Source of the DNA: JARFQW01 sp963842955
GTDB taxonomy: Bacteria > Pseudomonadota > Gammaproteobacteria > Steroidobacterales > XN24
Direction of reading: 5' to 3'
Length of the DNA: 64,000 nt
Assembly (NCBI GenBank): GCA_963842955.1
Contig: CAWJIJ010000006.1
Location: 1 to 64,000 of the forward strand
The notes below the pieces were generated by a model, which was given only the letters and a program-made list of their open reading frames with translations, was not told the DNA's origin and made no database searches. Of the stretch, positions 34,382-43,943 are shown in pieces (position 1 is the first letter of the stretch; each line of letters starts with the position of its first letter). Made by a program: the position numbers and the translations under genes.

Positions 34382-34425
34382 AGAGCATCGTCCGGGTAGC
34401 ATCAGAGGATCGTCCGAGTAGAGAG
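34382..34425 (+). repeat. 22-bp tandem direct repeat just before the hotdog-fold gene
   Basis: Two abutting 22-base units share AGAG-ATCGTCCG-GTAG (17 of 22 positions by eye). The second unit ends in the GAGAG that serves as Shine-Dalgarno for the next gene. A spacing of two helical turns would suit a regulator dimer or a translational control site. Confidence 0.4.
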
Positions 34426-34433
34426 TGACCGAT

Positions 34434-35183
34434 ATGTCGTCATCCACCACATCCTCCGATCACCATGCCAGTCTCCTCGACACCACGGTGGCAATCGCCC
34501 GCCGGTACCGCGGCCCGGAAAACTCCGGTAACGGCGGCTACTCTTGCGGCTTGCTTGCGCGGGTCTTCGACAGACCGGTGGAAGTGACCCTAAAGGCGCC
34601 GCCGCCCCTCAATACGCCGCTGAGGCTCGTCCGGGATGAAGATGGCGCGCGCCTGCTGCACGGCGACGCGGAGATCGCCGTGGCCAGGGAGGCAGCGGTC
34701 GACGTCGAACCGCCGCCGGCGCCTACGATGTCCGCCGCGGAGGCGGCCCGGGCCCGATATGTCGGACCCGACGAGCACGGTATCCCCGGCTGTTTCGTCT
34801 GCGGTCCGAACCGGGCCGCGGGTGACGGCATGCGAATCTTCGCCGGCCCGGATGAAACGCTCGGCGTGGCGGCCACGCCCTGGACACCGGAGCCGGACCA
34901 GGCCGACGGCAGCGGCCACGTGGCGGTCGAGTTTCTTTGGTCGGCGCTGGACTGCCCCGGTTACTTCGGGTTGATGCGGCCCGGCCTGCCGGCGCTGCTG
35001 GGGCGCATGGCCGCCGAGATCATCGAGGCCCCCCGACCCGGTGATCCCTGTATCGTCATCGGCTGGAAGATCGACCACGAGGGCCGCAAGTACCACGCGG
35101 GGTCGGCCGTTTACACCGCCGACGGACGGCTGCTGGCGAAATCCCGCCAGACCTGGATCGAGCTGCAAGCACCGGTGTCCTGA
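34434..35183 (+). CDS. thioesterase-like (hotdog-fold) protein
   Basis: This protein of about 249 residues starts at ATG 34434 with GAGAG eight bases upstream; an earlier GTG at 34425 is the alternative. Two hotdog-like halves are visible: ENSGNGGYSCGLLARVF near the start and WSALDCPGYFG plus GWKIDHEGRKYHAGSAVYT later. A CFVCGPN motif lies between them. The family acts on acyl-CoA or other thioesters, or binds them. It follows mddA copy 2 after a 200-base gap, so a shared sulfur role is only a guess. Confidence 0.65.
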   Translation: MSSSTTSSDHHASLLDTTVAIARRYRGPENSGNGGYSCGLLARVFDRPVEVTLKAPPPLNTPLRLVRDEDGARLLHGDAEIAVAREAAVDVEPPPAPTMSAAEAARARYVGPDEHGIPGCFVCGPNRAAGDGMRIFAGPDETLGVAATPWTPEPDQADGSGHVAVEFLWSALDCPGYFGLMRPGLPALLGRMAAEIIEAPRPGDPCIVIGWKIDHEGRKYHAGSAVYTADGRLLAKSRQTWIELQAPVS

Positions 35184-35244
35184 CCCCAACCTGGCCGTCA
35201 CGGCCATGCAGTTCGTAGCGTGTGCCGTCGAACGCTGATGGAAC

Positions 35245-36048
35245 TCAGCCGAGGGTGAGCCCTTCGATGAAGTCCGCGGCCGCCGCACCCAGTTTCTGCC
35301 GGACCTTGTCCCGATGGTCTGCGTACAGGCTCTCGTTGAGGGTCAGCTTTCTTGCGCCGGTCCAGAACTCCACGTCCTGTTTGCCCCAGCCGAAAAACAG
35401 GAAGCGGCGGCGATTGTCGTTGGCCTTGAAGTGGAAGCCGCCCAGAGCCAGAGACAGCGCGCCGTTGTCTGATTTTTGTACGGCGCCCATCTGGAAGTTG
35501 CCGCTGGCTTCCGCGGACGTGTGGAAGTCGAACAGCTTCATCGGTCCGTCGCCCTGCGCCAGGGACTTCAGGGCCCCGAGGGCCTCCTGCAGCACGGCCA
35601 GCTGATTCTGGGTGGCAATGGCCGAGATGATCGACAATGCCGCCTGGTCCATGTGCAGCTGACCCTGGCTCTGGTCATAGCGGGCGAACGCGAACTGCTC
35701 GCCGGCCCAGCCGATGGTCTCGAGGATTTCCGTGTACTTGCTGTACCAGGCTTCGGTTTGTGTGAAGCGGTCGAAGACACCGCTCGCACCCCGCTGCGCG
35801 AGCTGGACGGAATAGAGGACATCGTCCTTTTCGGTGCCGCTGACCCCGTCGACGAAAGACAGGATGCTGCCGGTATCGACCGCCGCCTGGAGGTCCTCCG
35901 GAACGGGCGGCGCCAACCCGGCGCCATCCGCGGTCCCGCCGGAGCGCATGGGTCCCAGATCCGCTTCCAGGTCGGCAAACGGACTCTTGCCCCGTGCAAC
36001 ATCGATCAGCGGGAGATTGTCGATATAGTTCAGAACCGTGGTGGTCAT
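35245..36048 (-). CDS. unknown protein downstream of the CHAT protease gene
   Basis: This 267-residue protein starts at ATG 36048 with GGGAG nine bases upstream. No signal peptide or membrane segment is seen. The middle is helical (EAWYSKYTEILETIGW, AALSIISAIATQNQLAVLQEALGAL), and the end is beta-rich with a basic patch, FKANDNRRRFLFFGWGK, then ARKLTLNESLYADHR. No family is recognised. It lies 110 bases downstream of the CHAT gene on the same strand, so it may be a substrate, adaptor or effector of that protease; this is inference from position only. Confidence 0.6.
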   Translation of the reverse strand: MTTTVLNYIDNLPLIDVARGKSPFADLEADLGPMRSGGTADGAGLAPPVPEDLQAAVDTGSILSFVDGVSGTEKDDVLYSVQLAQRGASGVFDRFTQTEAWYSKYTEILETIGWAGEQFAFARYDQSQGQLHMDQAALSIISAIATQNQLAVLQEALGALKSLAQGDGPMKLFDFHTSAEASGNFQMGAVQKSDNGALSLALGGFHFKANDNRRRFLFFGWGKQDVEFWTGARKLTLNESLYADHRDKVRQKLGAAAADFIEGLTLG

Positions 36049-36158
36049 GTCCGCGACTCCCAAGGTGGACGCCCGCCATGCGGGCGGTGAATAAAGCCGG
36101 CGGGCTGCTCAACGCAGCCCTGGCCACGACCTGGCTGTCTGTCCGGGAGGCGCATCGA

Positions 36159-38231
36159 TCAATGCCGCTGCGCCTGCGCGCGCGGATGACCGTAGACCTT
36201 GAACGCCAGCCAGGATGCGTCGAGCTCCGTGCCGGAGGCCGACTTACGTGCCGCCTGGCGGGCTGCCGTCGCCGCCGCAGCCAGGGTGCTGCCATCGAGC
36301 AGGGCCTCGTAGAAGGCCGTCGCGAACCGGGCCGCCGGGCCGTCTCTGACCGCCCAGGCCGAGCCGACGAATGCTCCGGCGCCGCAGCGAAGAAAAACGT
36401 TCGGCCATCCGCCCCACGCAGTCAGCGTGGCGCCCGCCCGGCCCGTCTCGCAGGCGTTGAGAAAAACCAGCGGATGGCGGGCCTGCCAGTTCGCCTCCGC
36501 CTGCAGGATGCCGGGGCCCACGGCGATGGCCCGGGTGCTGCCGGAGGGCTCCGTCGCCTCCCCGATGATGAGATGGGCCCGGTCAATCTCGTTCTCGTCG
36601 CCCTCGGCATGGCAGGCCAGGTGCAGGACGTCGAAATCGCCCGCCGCGACCGTGTCGTAAAACGCGTCTTCTCCCTCGTCCAGGGCCTGGGGCGTGATGC
36701 TGCGCGCCTGAAGCGTTCCCGAGCCTGCGCCGGTGAAATAGTCCAGCTCGCGGCCCACCGGCGGGAAGGCGCCCGAGGGGAAGCGGGCACCGTGATAGCG
36801 CCAGGTGCCCAGCGGCAGTGTCCTCGGCGGCGACGTGTCGGCGAGGGTGCGGATCAGCCCGTACTCGGCCAGGAACTTGTCGTCGATCTCGCCGGTGTCC
36901 GGGTTCTTCAGCCGAACCAGCTCCCAGGGAATGTAGGGCTCCCAGGAGATGATCTGAATAAGATGCATCCTGTCCCGCAGGGGCCAGAGGGCCCGTACGA
37001 CGTCGGGCTCGAAAAGCTCATCACAGAGATTGACGCCGAGGGCCCTCACTTCCCGCTGCAGGCGCTTCAGATCGGTCTGCACGTCGCCGCCCAGCTTACG
37101 CGTCACCTGCTCGTACATGCGCTTCACGTAGGCCTGGATGGTGGCGGCCGGGCCGTCTCCCCGGTCCTTCAGGGGCTGGGAACGGAATTTCCGGCCGTGG
37201 AAATCGAAGGGCTCGGAGAACAGGACATACTCGTAGAACACCTGGCCCCCTTCGTTGCGCTGTTCAACGGTCAGGGCCAGCTTGTCATCGTCGTCCTGAT
37301 CCCGTGGCGCGGCAGGCGCTGATCCTCCGGCCATGCGGCTGTCGGCCCCGTGCTCCACGACCTCGACGGTCAGCGGCACGACAGCGAGGTCCGTTCCGCC
37401 CTGCCGGAACCGAACGGCCAGACGGCAGGGGCCCGGCTGCACGGCGCGAATCTCGAAGAACCCGGTACGCGCCGAACCGGGTCCGGGCGGGGGCACGGTC
37501 TGGGGTTCCGAGGTCAGGCACTCGATTCGGTCGTTCTCCACGGACAGGGAGACCACGATGTCTTCGTCTTTCCTTGCCGCCGCCTCGGTACTGTGCGCAA
37601 GCGGCCTGGCCTCGCTCGTGAGCTCCAGCTTGAAGAACACCATCTTCTGCTGGTCGAGGTCGATCTCGGCTTCGGTGTCGGCCGACAGGGTGATCCGGAT
37701 CTCGTCGGTTTCCGGCGGCGGTCCGGCGCCCACCATTGTAGTGTCTCCGCCGCGTGTGCCGCCGCCGCGTTCCGCGCCCAGTTCACCCAGCAGATCGTCG
37801 GTGGCCCAGCGATCGTCGCTGCCGCCGTTCGAACTTGTGGCCGCGAGATCACCGATGGCCCGAACCCGGCCTTCGACGTCGATATCCACCGTGCGCAGGG
37901 CAGCGGGTCCGGAGGAGCCGGACCACTCGGCCGCCGGTCGCCGATTGCGGCTGACGCCGCTGGAGGTCCACTCATGCATTTCCACGGCCAGAGCCGATGG
38001 TGTCGCCAGCCGCTCCGGATCGTCGGTTACAAAGTCATCGAATTCCTCGCGGCGAAACGCGTAGTAGTAGGTCTCGCCGGATTCCGGGTGCTGGCGAACG
38101 AGAACGATCCATTCCGCGGTGGTGGCCCTGAGTTTCTCCAGCACGCTCCCCAGCGAGCGCGCCGCGGATATAACCAGCACATCGGGGTCGTCGTGCCAGT
38201 AGAAGTCCTCGAGAGGCGGCCAGCCGGTCAT
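36159..38231 (-). CDS. CHAT-domain (caspase-like) protease
   Basis: This 690-residue protein has the CHAT peptidase at its C-terminus: His in DVLHLACHAEG (about residue 541) and Cys in PLVFLNACETGR (about residue 593), followed by the family's GAFVGSAWAVRDGPAA and AAAATAARQAAR. The first 350 residues are unlike known CHAT partners. They include a Gly/Asp/Glu-rich linker and a beta-sandwich-like segment (EIRITLSADTEAEIDL, FRQGGTDLAVVPLTVEVVEHG). Its ATG overlaps the lipase stop by four bases, so the protease and lipase are translated together. No STAND ATPase is attached, unlike the CHAT protein at 16219, so activation must come from elsewhere. Confidence 0.85.
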   Translation of the reverse strand: MTGWPPLEDFYWHDDPDVLVISAARSLGSVLEKLRATTAEWIVLVRQHPESGETYYYAFRREEFDDFVTDDPERLATPSALAVEMHEWTSSGVSRNRRPAAEWSGSSGPAALRTVDIDVEGRVRAIGDLAATSSNGGSDDRWATDDLLGELGAERGGGTRGGDTTMVGAGPPPETDEIRITLSADTEAEIDLDQQKMVFFKLELTSEARPLAHSTEAAARKDEDIVVSLSVENDRIECLTSEPQTVPPPGPGSARTGFFEIRAVQPGPCRLAVRFRQGGTDLAVVPLTVEVVEHGADSRMAGGSAPAAPRDQDDDDKLALTVEQRNEGGQVFYEYVLFSEPFDFHGRKFRSQPLKDRGDGPAATIQAYVKRMYEQVTRKLGGDVQTDLKRLQREVRALGVNLCDELFEPDVVRALWPLRDRMHLIQIISWEPYIPWELVRLKNPDTGEIDDKFLAEYGLIRTLADTSPPRTLPLGTWRYHGARFPSGAFPPVGRELDYFTGAGSGTLQARSITPQALDEGEDAFYDTVAAGDFDVLHLACHAEGDENEIDRAHLIIGEATEPSGSTRAIAVGPGILQAEANWQARHPLVFLNACETGRAGATLTAWGGWPNVFLRCGAGAFVGSAWAVRDGPAARFATAFYEALLDGSTLAAAATAARQAARKSASGTELDASWLAFKVYGHPRAQAQRH

Positions 38232-39619
38232 GATTCGTCGCCCGGGATCTCGACCACGGCGAAGGCATCTTCGGCGGCCTGGACGCCGGCGCCGCCGACG
38301 ACGACCCGGTAAGCCCCTTCATCGAGGGGTCCGGTCGTCGCGGACTGCCAGCCGTCGTCGCCCGCGGACAGGCTGAGTCGGGCCACCGGGTCCGCTTCCC
38401 CGCTGCGCCAGATGGTCGCCGACAGCGGTGTGTCAGGGGCGGCGGGTCGGGCCCGCACCTGGATGGGTTCGCCGTCGGCATAGAGGTCGTCCACTTCCAG
38501 GGTAACCATGCCCGCATCCCGGAAATCCCCCAGCCCCAGATCGAAACCGGTGAGCACACCCTTGAGCTGGCGAATGACGGAATCGGCGTTTTGCAGCGAG
38601 CCGTGTTTCGATCCGGCGTACATGGCCTGTTCCGAGCGATCGCTCAGCTCGATGGGAATGGCCGAGACGCGGGGTACGGTCCCGTCGCCGCCGAGGTTCT
38701 TGCCCTCGTAGGTCTTCAACATCTTCACGTCTTTGCCGTCGAGACGTCCGGACTGATAGGTCTCCTGGGCGATGCCCACGACCGGCGCGATACGGTAGCC
38801 GCCCGACTGGTAGGCGGGCAGTTGCTGGTTCGATTCGACCGCTGCCTCGATCTCCCGATGGAAGGCGAGGGCGGCGGCGGCCATGGCCGGATCCATGTTG
38901 GGGATGCCGGTGGCCTCGGCCACCCGGACGAGCTGGCCGTTGCCCGGGTCGTAGCAGGGATAGACGGGAAGCAGCTGATAGAGGGCGGTGAGCTGCCGGG
39001 CCAGGCCCGACAGGTCCAGGGGGCCTTTCTTCAGGCCATTGGCCAGCCCGTCAAGGGCGTTGAGGGAACCGCGATAGGGCGTGCCGAAAGTGACGAGCGC
39101 GCGGGTGTCCTTCCAGCCTTCGAGGCATTCGAGGAAATAGCGGCTGACGAGTCCGCCCATGGAATGGCCGACGAGGATCAGCTTGGCGTCATCGTTGCCG
39201 CTTTGTTCCCGCCAGTCCTTCAGCCACTGGTGCGAGGCGCGGGCAAGCTTCCGCGCGGCGACCCGGTTGTCCCGGCGCCAGTCGTAGGGAAACGGGAAGA
39301 AGTTCTTGCCCGGTGTGACGAGAAAGATCTCTTCGATAGCTTTCGTGATCCGGGTATAGCCGTCGATTTTCCAGAGCCCGGGGAGCAGATGCAGATCCGG
39401 CATGAGAGCATCAGTGGTGACGCCGTCGCCCAGGTCGTCCGCATCCGGATCGTCCTCCGGAAGGGCCAGCGCGTCGACCCAGCCCCGGCCGCCGGTAAAC
39501 AGCGCCTTGCCGATGGACCTGGCGGAGTATCCCCAGACCGTCTTGCCGTTCTTCTTGAGAACGCTGCCGGTAATACCGGGCAGCAGAACGATTACGTCTT
39601 TCATGGGCTCTCGCGGCAT
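38228..39619 (-). CDS. LCAT/PGAP1-like lipase (alpha/beta-hydrolase)
   Basis: This 463-residue protein has the nucleophile elbow LVGHSMGG (Ser153) after FFPFPYDWRRDNRVAA. Late acid and base motifs are GGDGTVP and GSKHGSLQN, as in lecithin-cholesterol acyltransferase-type and PGAP1-like lipases. The last 110 residues add a beta-sandwich-like domain. The ATG (39619) has AAGGAG seven bases upstream; a second ATG five codons on is possible. No signal peptide is present, so it acts inside the cell. It overlaps the CHAT protease gene by ATGA: a membrane-lipid hydrolase that may be released or activated by the protease. Confidence 0.82.
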   Translation of the reverse strand: MPREPMKDVIVLLPGITGSVLKKNGKTVWGYSARSIGKALFTGGRGWVDALALPEDDPDADDLGDGVTTDALMPDLHLLPGLWKIDGYTRITKAIEEIFLVTPGKNFFPFPYDWRRDNRVAARKLARASHQWLKDWREQSGNDDAKLILVGHSMGGLVSRYFLECLEGWKDTRALVTFGTPYRGSLNALDGLANGLKKGPLDLSGLARQLTALYQLLPVYPCYDPGNGQLVRVAEATGIPNMDPAMAAAALAFHREIEAAVESNQQLPAYQSGGYRIAPVVGIAQETYQSGRLDGKDVKMLKTYEGKNLGGDGTVPRVSAIPIELSDRSEQAMYAGSKHGSLQNADSVIRQLKGVLTGFDLGLGDFRDAGMVTLEVDDLYADGEPIQVRARPAAPDTPLSATIWRSGEADPVARLSLSAGDDGWQSATTGPLDEGAYRVVVGGAGVQAAEDAFAVVEIPGDES

Positions 39620-40126
39620 GACGATTCTCCTTGCGGGTTGCGGCACAGGCGGCCAGACATAGCGTTCGTGCCAAGGCTTCCCCGGGGCGGCCCGCCGCTG
39701 CCGCGTCTGCGGGGAAGATCGGGGCGCTGCCTGCAGGCCACGGCAGGTGGACGGGCGCTTCGGGTGCAGCAAAACGGCCTGAAAGCCAGCAACGTCGGGG
39801 CCCCGGCGCATAACGACATCTTCCGGCTACAGGGAAAGTCTAGTCAGTCCGCGGGCTCGTGCCAGTCAGCAACCTGTGTTGCGCCCCGGCGTTGCCCAAA
39901 CTACGTATGGACGGACGGCGTCCCGGCAACTAGTAGAAGTATTAGGGGACTGTCTCGGCGGACCCGCAGGGATCGCGCCGACGCTCCCGGAACAAGTTGA
40001 CCTGATGGAGGGTGGCCTCCCTCGAAATCGGGTCGTGCCGTGATCAACAGCCGGGCTGAACCCGGACCATCAGCACGAGCCCTTTGCGGGCGACGGGGTC
40101 GCACTTCGTAAACGGAGGAGCTGCCC
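39620..40126. other. divergent intergenic region of the CHAT cluster
   Basis: These 507 bases separate the leftward lipase-CHAT operon from the rightward phosphoesterase operon, so both promoters should lie here. The stretch includes an ACTGTCTC motif at 39941-39958 but no convincing gene. Confidence 0.45.
39941..39958 (+). repeat. ACTGTCTC-type motif, copy 3
   Basis: ATTAGGGGACTGTCTCGG shares ACTGTCTCGGC with the motif at 57203-57213 and the ACTGTCYC core with the copies at 4645 and 28655. It lies within the divergent promoter region. Confidence 0.4.
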
Positions 40127-40732
40127 ATGACCACGATCGTTGGCTACGTCACCGCGCTATTGGCCCGGGACTCGAGCCATGAGGCCGCGCCGCTCGTGGC
40201 GGAGATCTACGCGCCGGCGGAGGCGGCTGGCAAGCGGACCCGCCGCTTCGTCCTGGAAGCTCTTTGCGAACCGCGTGAGCTGGCGATGGTTTCGGTGCTG
40301 CGAGATGCCCTGGTGCATCACCTGGCCGTCAAGCTCAGCTACCACGGCAACGATGAGCTGGATGCTGTCGAACTGCACGTGCCGGTGCGCGAGACCTACG
40401 CCGAGGGGCAGGCCGAGCGAGTGGCGGGACACGTTCGTTGGCTGTCGGTGAACGAGTCGATGATGGCCAGGACCGACCGGGGCCAGCCGGACACGGTGAC
40501 TGTCCAGCTGGAAAACGAGCCGCCGTATCTGCTGATCATCGAGCGGCGCAACGAGGACACGAAGCTCGCCCAGCTCGCCATGTTGCGGGATGCGTTTCGA
40601 AGCGAGATGCCCGTGCACCTGTCGGTCGCGCCGTATCCGGTGTCGCCAGGGCAGGTCGTTCCCATCATCGTCGGTGTCGGCCTTGGCGAGCCTCCGCCGG
40701 CCTGGACCCCCGAGCCCCCGCCGCGGCCCTGA
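40127..40732 (+). CDS. unknown protein, first gene of the phosphoesterase operon
   Basis: This 201-residue protein starts at an ATG with a GGAGGAG site. No signal or membrane segment is seen. It has beta-rich blocks: LAVKLSYHGNDELDAVELHVP, split by a turn, then TVTVQLENEPPYLLIIERR and VIPIIVGV-like VVPIIVGVGLG. The C-terminus is proline-rich. No family is recognised. It lies 24 bases before the metallophosphoesterase gene and is divergent from the lipase-CHAT operon. Confidence 0.6.
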   Translation: MTTIVGYVTALLARDSSHEAAPLVAEIYAPAEAAGKRTRRFVLEALCEPRELAMVSVLRDALVHHLAVKLSYHGNDELDAVELHVPVRETYAEGQAERVAGHVRWLSVNESMMARTDRGQPDTVTVQLENEPPYLLIIERRNEDTKLAQLAMLRDAFRSEMPVHLSVAPYPVSPGQVVPIIVGVGLGEPPPAWTPEPPPRP

Positions 40733-40756
40733 ACGCTGCGCCGTCGGACAAGCAAC

Positions 40757-43298
40757 ATGACGGGTCACTACGATATTCCGTCCGGCTGGATGCCCGAGAT
40801 CCTGGTCCGTTCACCGAATCTCGGTCAGCCGCGTGTGGTTCATGGGCGCCCGGGAGAGCCCGTCCGGCTCCTGGTCGCGCTAAAGAATCCTGAAATCGAT
40901 CTTCGCGCGGCTCTCGAGGGGCAACTGTTCCTGCAGGCCCTGCCCGATACGCGGCGCTTCGTGCAGGACGCATCGAAGCACAAGCCTGACCTCGGGGGCG
41001 CACGGCGGGCCGACTGTCCGCGGTTCATCCCGCTGACCGTAGCGGATGTCGCCGCGCCCACCGCATCGCCATGGCGCTGGGGCCACGGCGGGAACGTCGC
41101 CACGTATCCCTATGCCTGCTGGGTCAAGCTGCCGCCTGCCGGAACGGCTGCCGATCTGTACACCGTCCAACCAGCTGTTCAACGTCGTTCAGACCTATCC
41201 CCAGAAGTCCTGGGCCAACGTGAACTTCCATGCGGTCTATGTCACAAATCAAGACTGGCAGGATTTCACGATCTGCCAGATCACCGACACGCACGTGTCC
41301 TGGCGCAACGACACCCTGTGCCGGGTGTTGGAGCCGCGCTACCCGGGAATTCGTGACCGCTACATCAACTTCAACCGGAATCTCCGCGACTTCATCCGTT
41401 ATGCCAACGTCCGCCACGCCAGCGGAAACCTGCACGCTGTCGTGCTGACCGGCGATATCGTCGACTATGTGCACGACAACTTCGATCAGCGCATCGGCCG
41501 CAAGCGGTCCACTGACCTCGGCGTCGAGCCGTATGGTCACGCACCTCTGGACAACTTCGAGCTATTTCGGGATCTCGTTATCGCGTGGTCTAGCCATTCG
41601 GGGGTCGTGACCGGGGACGAACTGGAAGTGCCGCTGTTCGCGGTGACCGGAAATCACGACTATCGCCGCAACGAGTATCCGCTGATCCACAAGCTGAAGA
41701 TCGACGTGGCGGGAATCGATATCAGCAGTCTCAAGGAGGACCCTATCCGCGAGTACAGCACGTTCGACCTGACCGAGGACGAAGCCTGTGCCTACGAGGG
41801 TGGACTGGTCGACATCGACGACAGCCGGGCGGCCTCGTTCGTCGAGCGGGAAAACGGCCTGCCGCTGTCCTACTCGATGCTGATCAGCCCGGATGCGGAC
41901 TACCAGGTGGGCCTTGGCCCGCACCGGCTCATCGGCCTGGACACCGGACCTGACGACGGGGTGATTACCTCGATCATGGAATATCTGCTGCGCCGGGGTT
42001 CCGGGAAGATGTTCGTGGAGGGCTCGCCCAACAGCACGGCCTTCAGCGAGGAACAGGTAACGTTCCTGCGCGAGCAGGTCCAGGCTACCGACGGACTGGT
42101 TTTCGTCGCCTGCCATTCGCCGCTTCTGAATTTCCATCGCATGCCTCATCACTTTCTTCGCGAGGCGGAGCACAAGGCCACGCTCACCGACGACGAGCGC
42201 AACCAGCTGGTCGCGGCGCTACTGTCCAATCACCCGGACGCCACCGAGCTCGAACAGTACTGGCCGCTGGCTGCCGGCGGCGGGCACATGATCGTCACCG
42301 GGGAGCCCATTTCCTCCGGCATATTCGCCGGCATCAGCTACCTGGTGAAATGGCTGGGTGGCTCGAAGGACACGCCGGCAGAGCGGCTGAAGAAGGCGGG
42401 CTGGACCCTGGGCGGTACCCGGGTCATGAAGACCGGCGATCGCGACGAACTGCTGTCCTGGGGTGTGGCGGCTCACCGCTTCGGGCCGTTTGTGCGGGCG
42501 CTGGAGAGCCGAGTGAACCAGGACAAGACGGGTTGCCTGGTGTTGTCCGGCCACACGCACCAGTCCATCGAGTACGTGATCACGGGCAGCGAAGACGAGC
42601 CGATCCGGATGTATCACGACTACTACCTGGACAACACGATCCATGGCCGGCGGCCGCAGGGCTACTGGCGCAATGAAGCGCTGCCGGATGCCGACACGGG
42701 GCCCGGGCCCCAGGCGGTGTGGCATCGCAAGAGCCCGCTGTTCGTGCAGACCATTTCGCTGGGCCCGAAGCCCGCCGGCCGCATGCCGCCCCACGCAGAC
42801 GCAACCCCGTATGGCCGGGCGCACGTGACCAACGGGCGCTTCGCCCTGTACGACCTGCCGCCGGGGACCTACGTTCTGCGATTTGTCGCCGGCAACGACA
42901 CGGTTTCGGCCGTGGGTGCCATTGATGTCGATGGCAAGAAGGGGGCCTGCGGGTCGCCGGCTCACAGCCTCGATCTGGTGCCGAAGTCCGGCATCGTCCG
43001 ACCCCTGACGACTATCGACTATCCGCCGGATGATTTCGGCCTGCGTGACCTGGGTACCGGGCGGAACCTGACCGTGGGTGGCTGGCTGAAACCGCGTCCG
43101 TCAGGGGCGTCGGCGTCCGGCTGGGTATTCGTGGCGCGTGCGCCAAGCCCGGTGGGTGGCGCCCTCGAAATCGACGTAGCCGACGGGCGAATCGCCCAAA
43201 TGAGGCGCGTGACCTTGCGCGCCATTCGACAGGCGCCCGCGCCGGGGCGGCCGGGTATGCATATCGCCGCGGCAGCACTGGACATCGCGTTGCCGTGA
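40757..43298 (+). CDS. calcineurin-like metallophosphoesterase, frameshifted
   Basis: After removing one extra C near 41168, which joins AADLYTV to NQLFNVVQTYPQKSW, the gene encodes about 846 residues. The metal motifs are in order: ITDTHVSW (about residue 175), TGDIVDYVHDN, TGNHDYRRNEYP and SGHTHQS (about 597). This is a purple-acid-phosphatase/calcineurin fold. Before it lies a 150-residue unknown domain. After it lies a short beta-sandwich (GRFALYDLPPGTYVLRFVAG), like a carboxypeptidase-regulatory domain. The large insertion between motifs includes an acidic EDEACAYEGG. No signal peptide is seen. The substrate is unknown; phosphodiesters or pyrophosphates are usual. Confidence 0.82.
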
Positions 43299-43376
43299 CG
43301 ACGCGCGAGCGTGCGCGGCGCCCCGGTCATTGCTGATCCAACCCGTCCTGGTCGCCTGCCTCGTTTGTTTCGCGCG

Positions 43377-43943
43377 TCAGGGGATGATCACCCCGTCGCC
43401 CAGGTCGAGCCGGCCGGGGAACTGCACGGGTCGGCTTTTTTCCTCGGCGACAACGAATCCGTCGAGGCTGACCTTTCCGGTCGCCTCGCCGATTCCCGTG
43501 GTCACGGCGACAATCCGTCCGTTTCGAATCACCAGCCGGAAGCCCTTGAGCTTCAGGCCCAGGTCCACATCAAAAACGATTCGCCCGCGTGCCTGCCCGT
43601 TCACGATGACATCGAGGTAGGGCTGGTGTTTTGATCGGACCTGGTGCTCGGCCAGGGTGAGCAGAAAGTCTTTCGCGGGTTCTTTTCTGCTTCGCTCGCC
43701 GTAGTCGCGGAGCTCACGGGTCCGGGTCCACGCACCGACCAGGATCGGCTTCAGATCCACATCCAGCAGGTCGTCGAGATGGGCCAGCGCCCGCTCCGCG
43801 AGCACCGACCGCGGCAGATCGGTGTCGCTGCGATGAACCTCGGTGATTGCTGCGTCCAGTGCCTTTTCTTTAGCGAGTCGTTCGTGGAGCTGCGGGTCGC
43901 CGAGGTTTCGCCGGTCGGCAAAGACGTCATTCATGGTGGTCAT
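43377..43943 (-). CDS. unknown protein coupled to the PASTA protein
   Basis: This 188-residue protein starts at ATG 43943 with GGAGG seven bases upstream, overlapping the PASTA gene stop by ATGA. It has a helical N-terminal half (LHERLAKEKALDAAITEVH, AERALAHLDDLLDVDLKPIL) and a beta-rich C-terminal half (VNGQARGRIVFDVDLGLKL, GKVSLDGFVVAEE). No family is recognised and no signal is seen. Tight coupling suggests it works with the cytoplasmic tail of the PASTA protein. Confidence 0.65.
   Translation of the reverse strand: MTTMNDVFADRRNLGDPQLHERLAKEKALDAAITEVHRSDTDLPRSVLAERALAHLDDLLDVDLKPILVGAWTRTRELRDYGERSRKEPAKDFLLTLAEHQVRSKHQPYLDVIVNGQARGRIVFDVDLGLKLKGFRLVIRNGRIVAVTTGIGEATGKVSLDGFVVAEEKSRPVQFPGRLDLGDGVIIP

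Noticed and set aside
38591..40000. 469-codon rightward frame opposite the lipase
   Set aside because: Antisense shadow; lipase motifs are unambiguous on the other strand.
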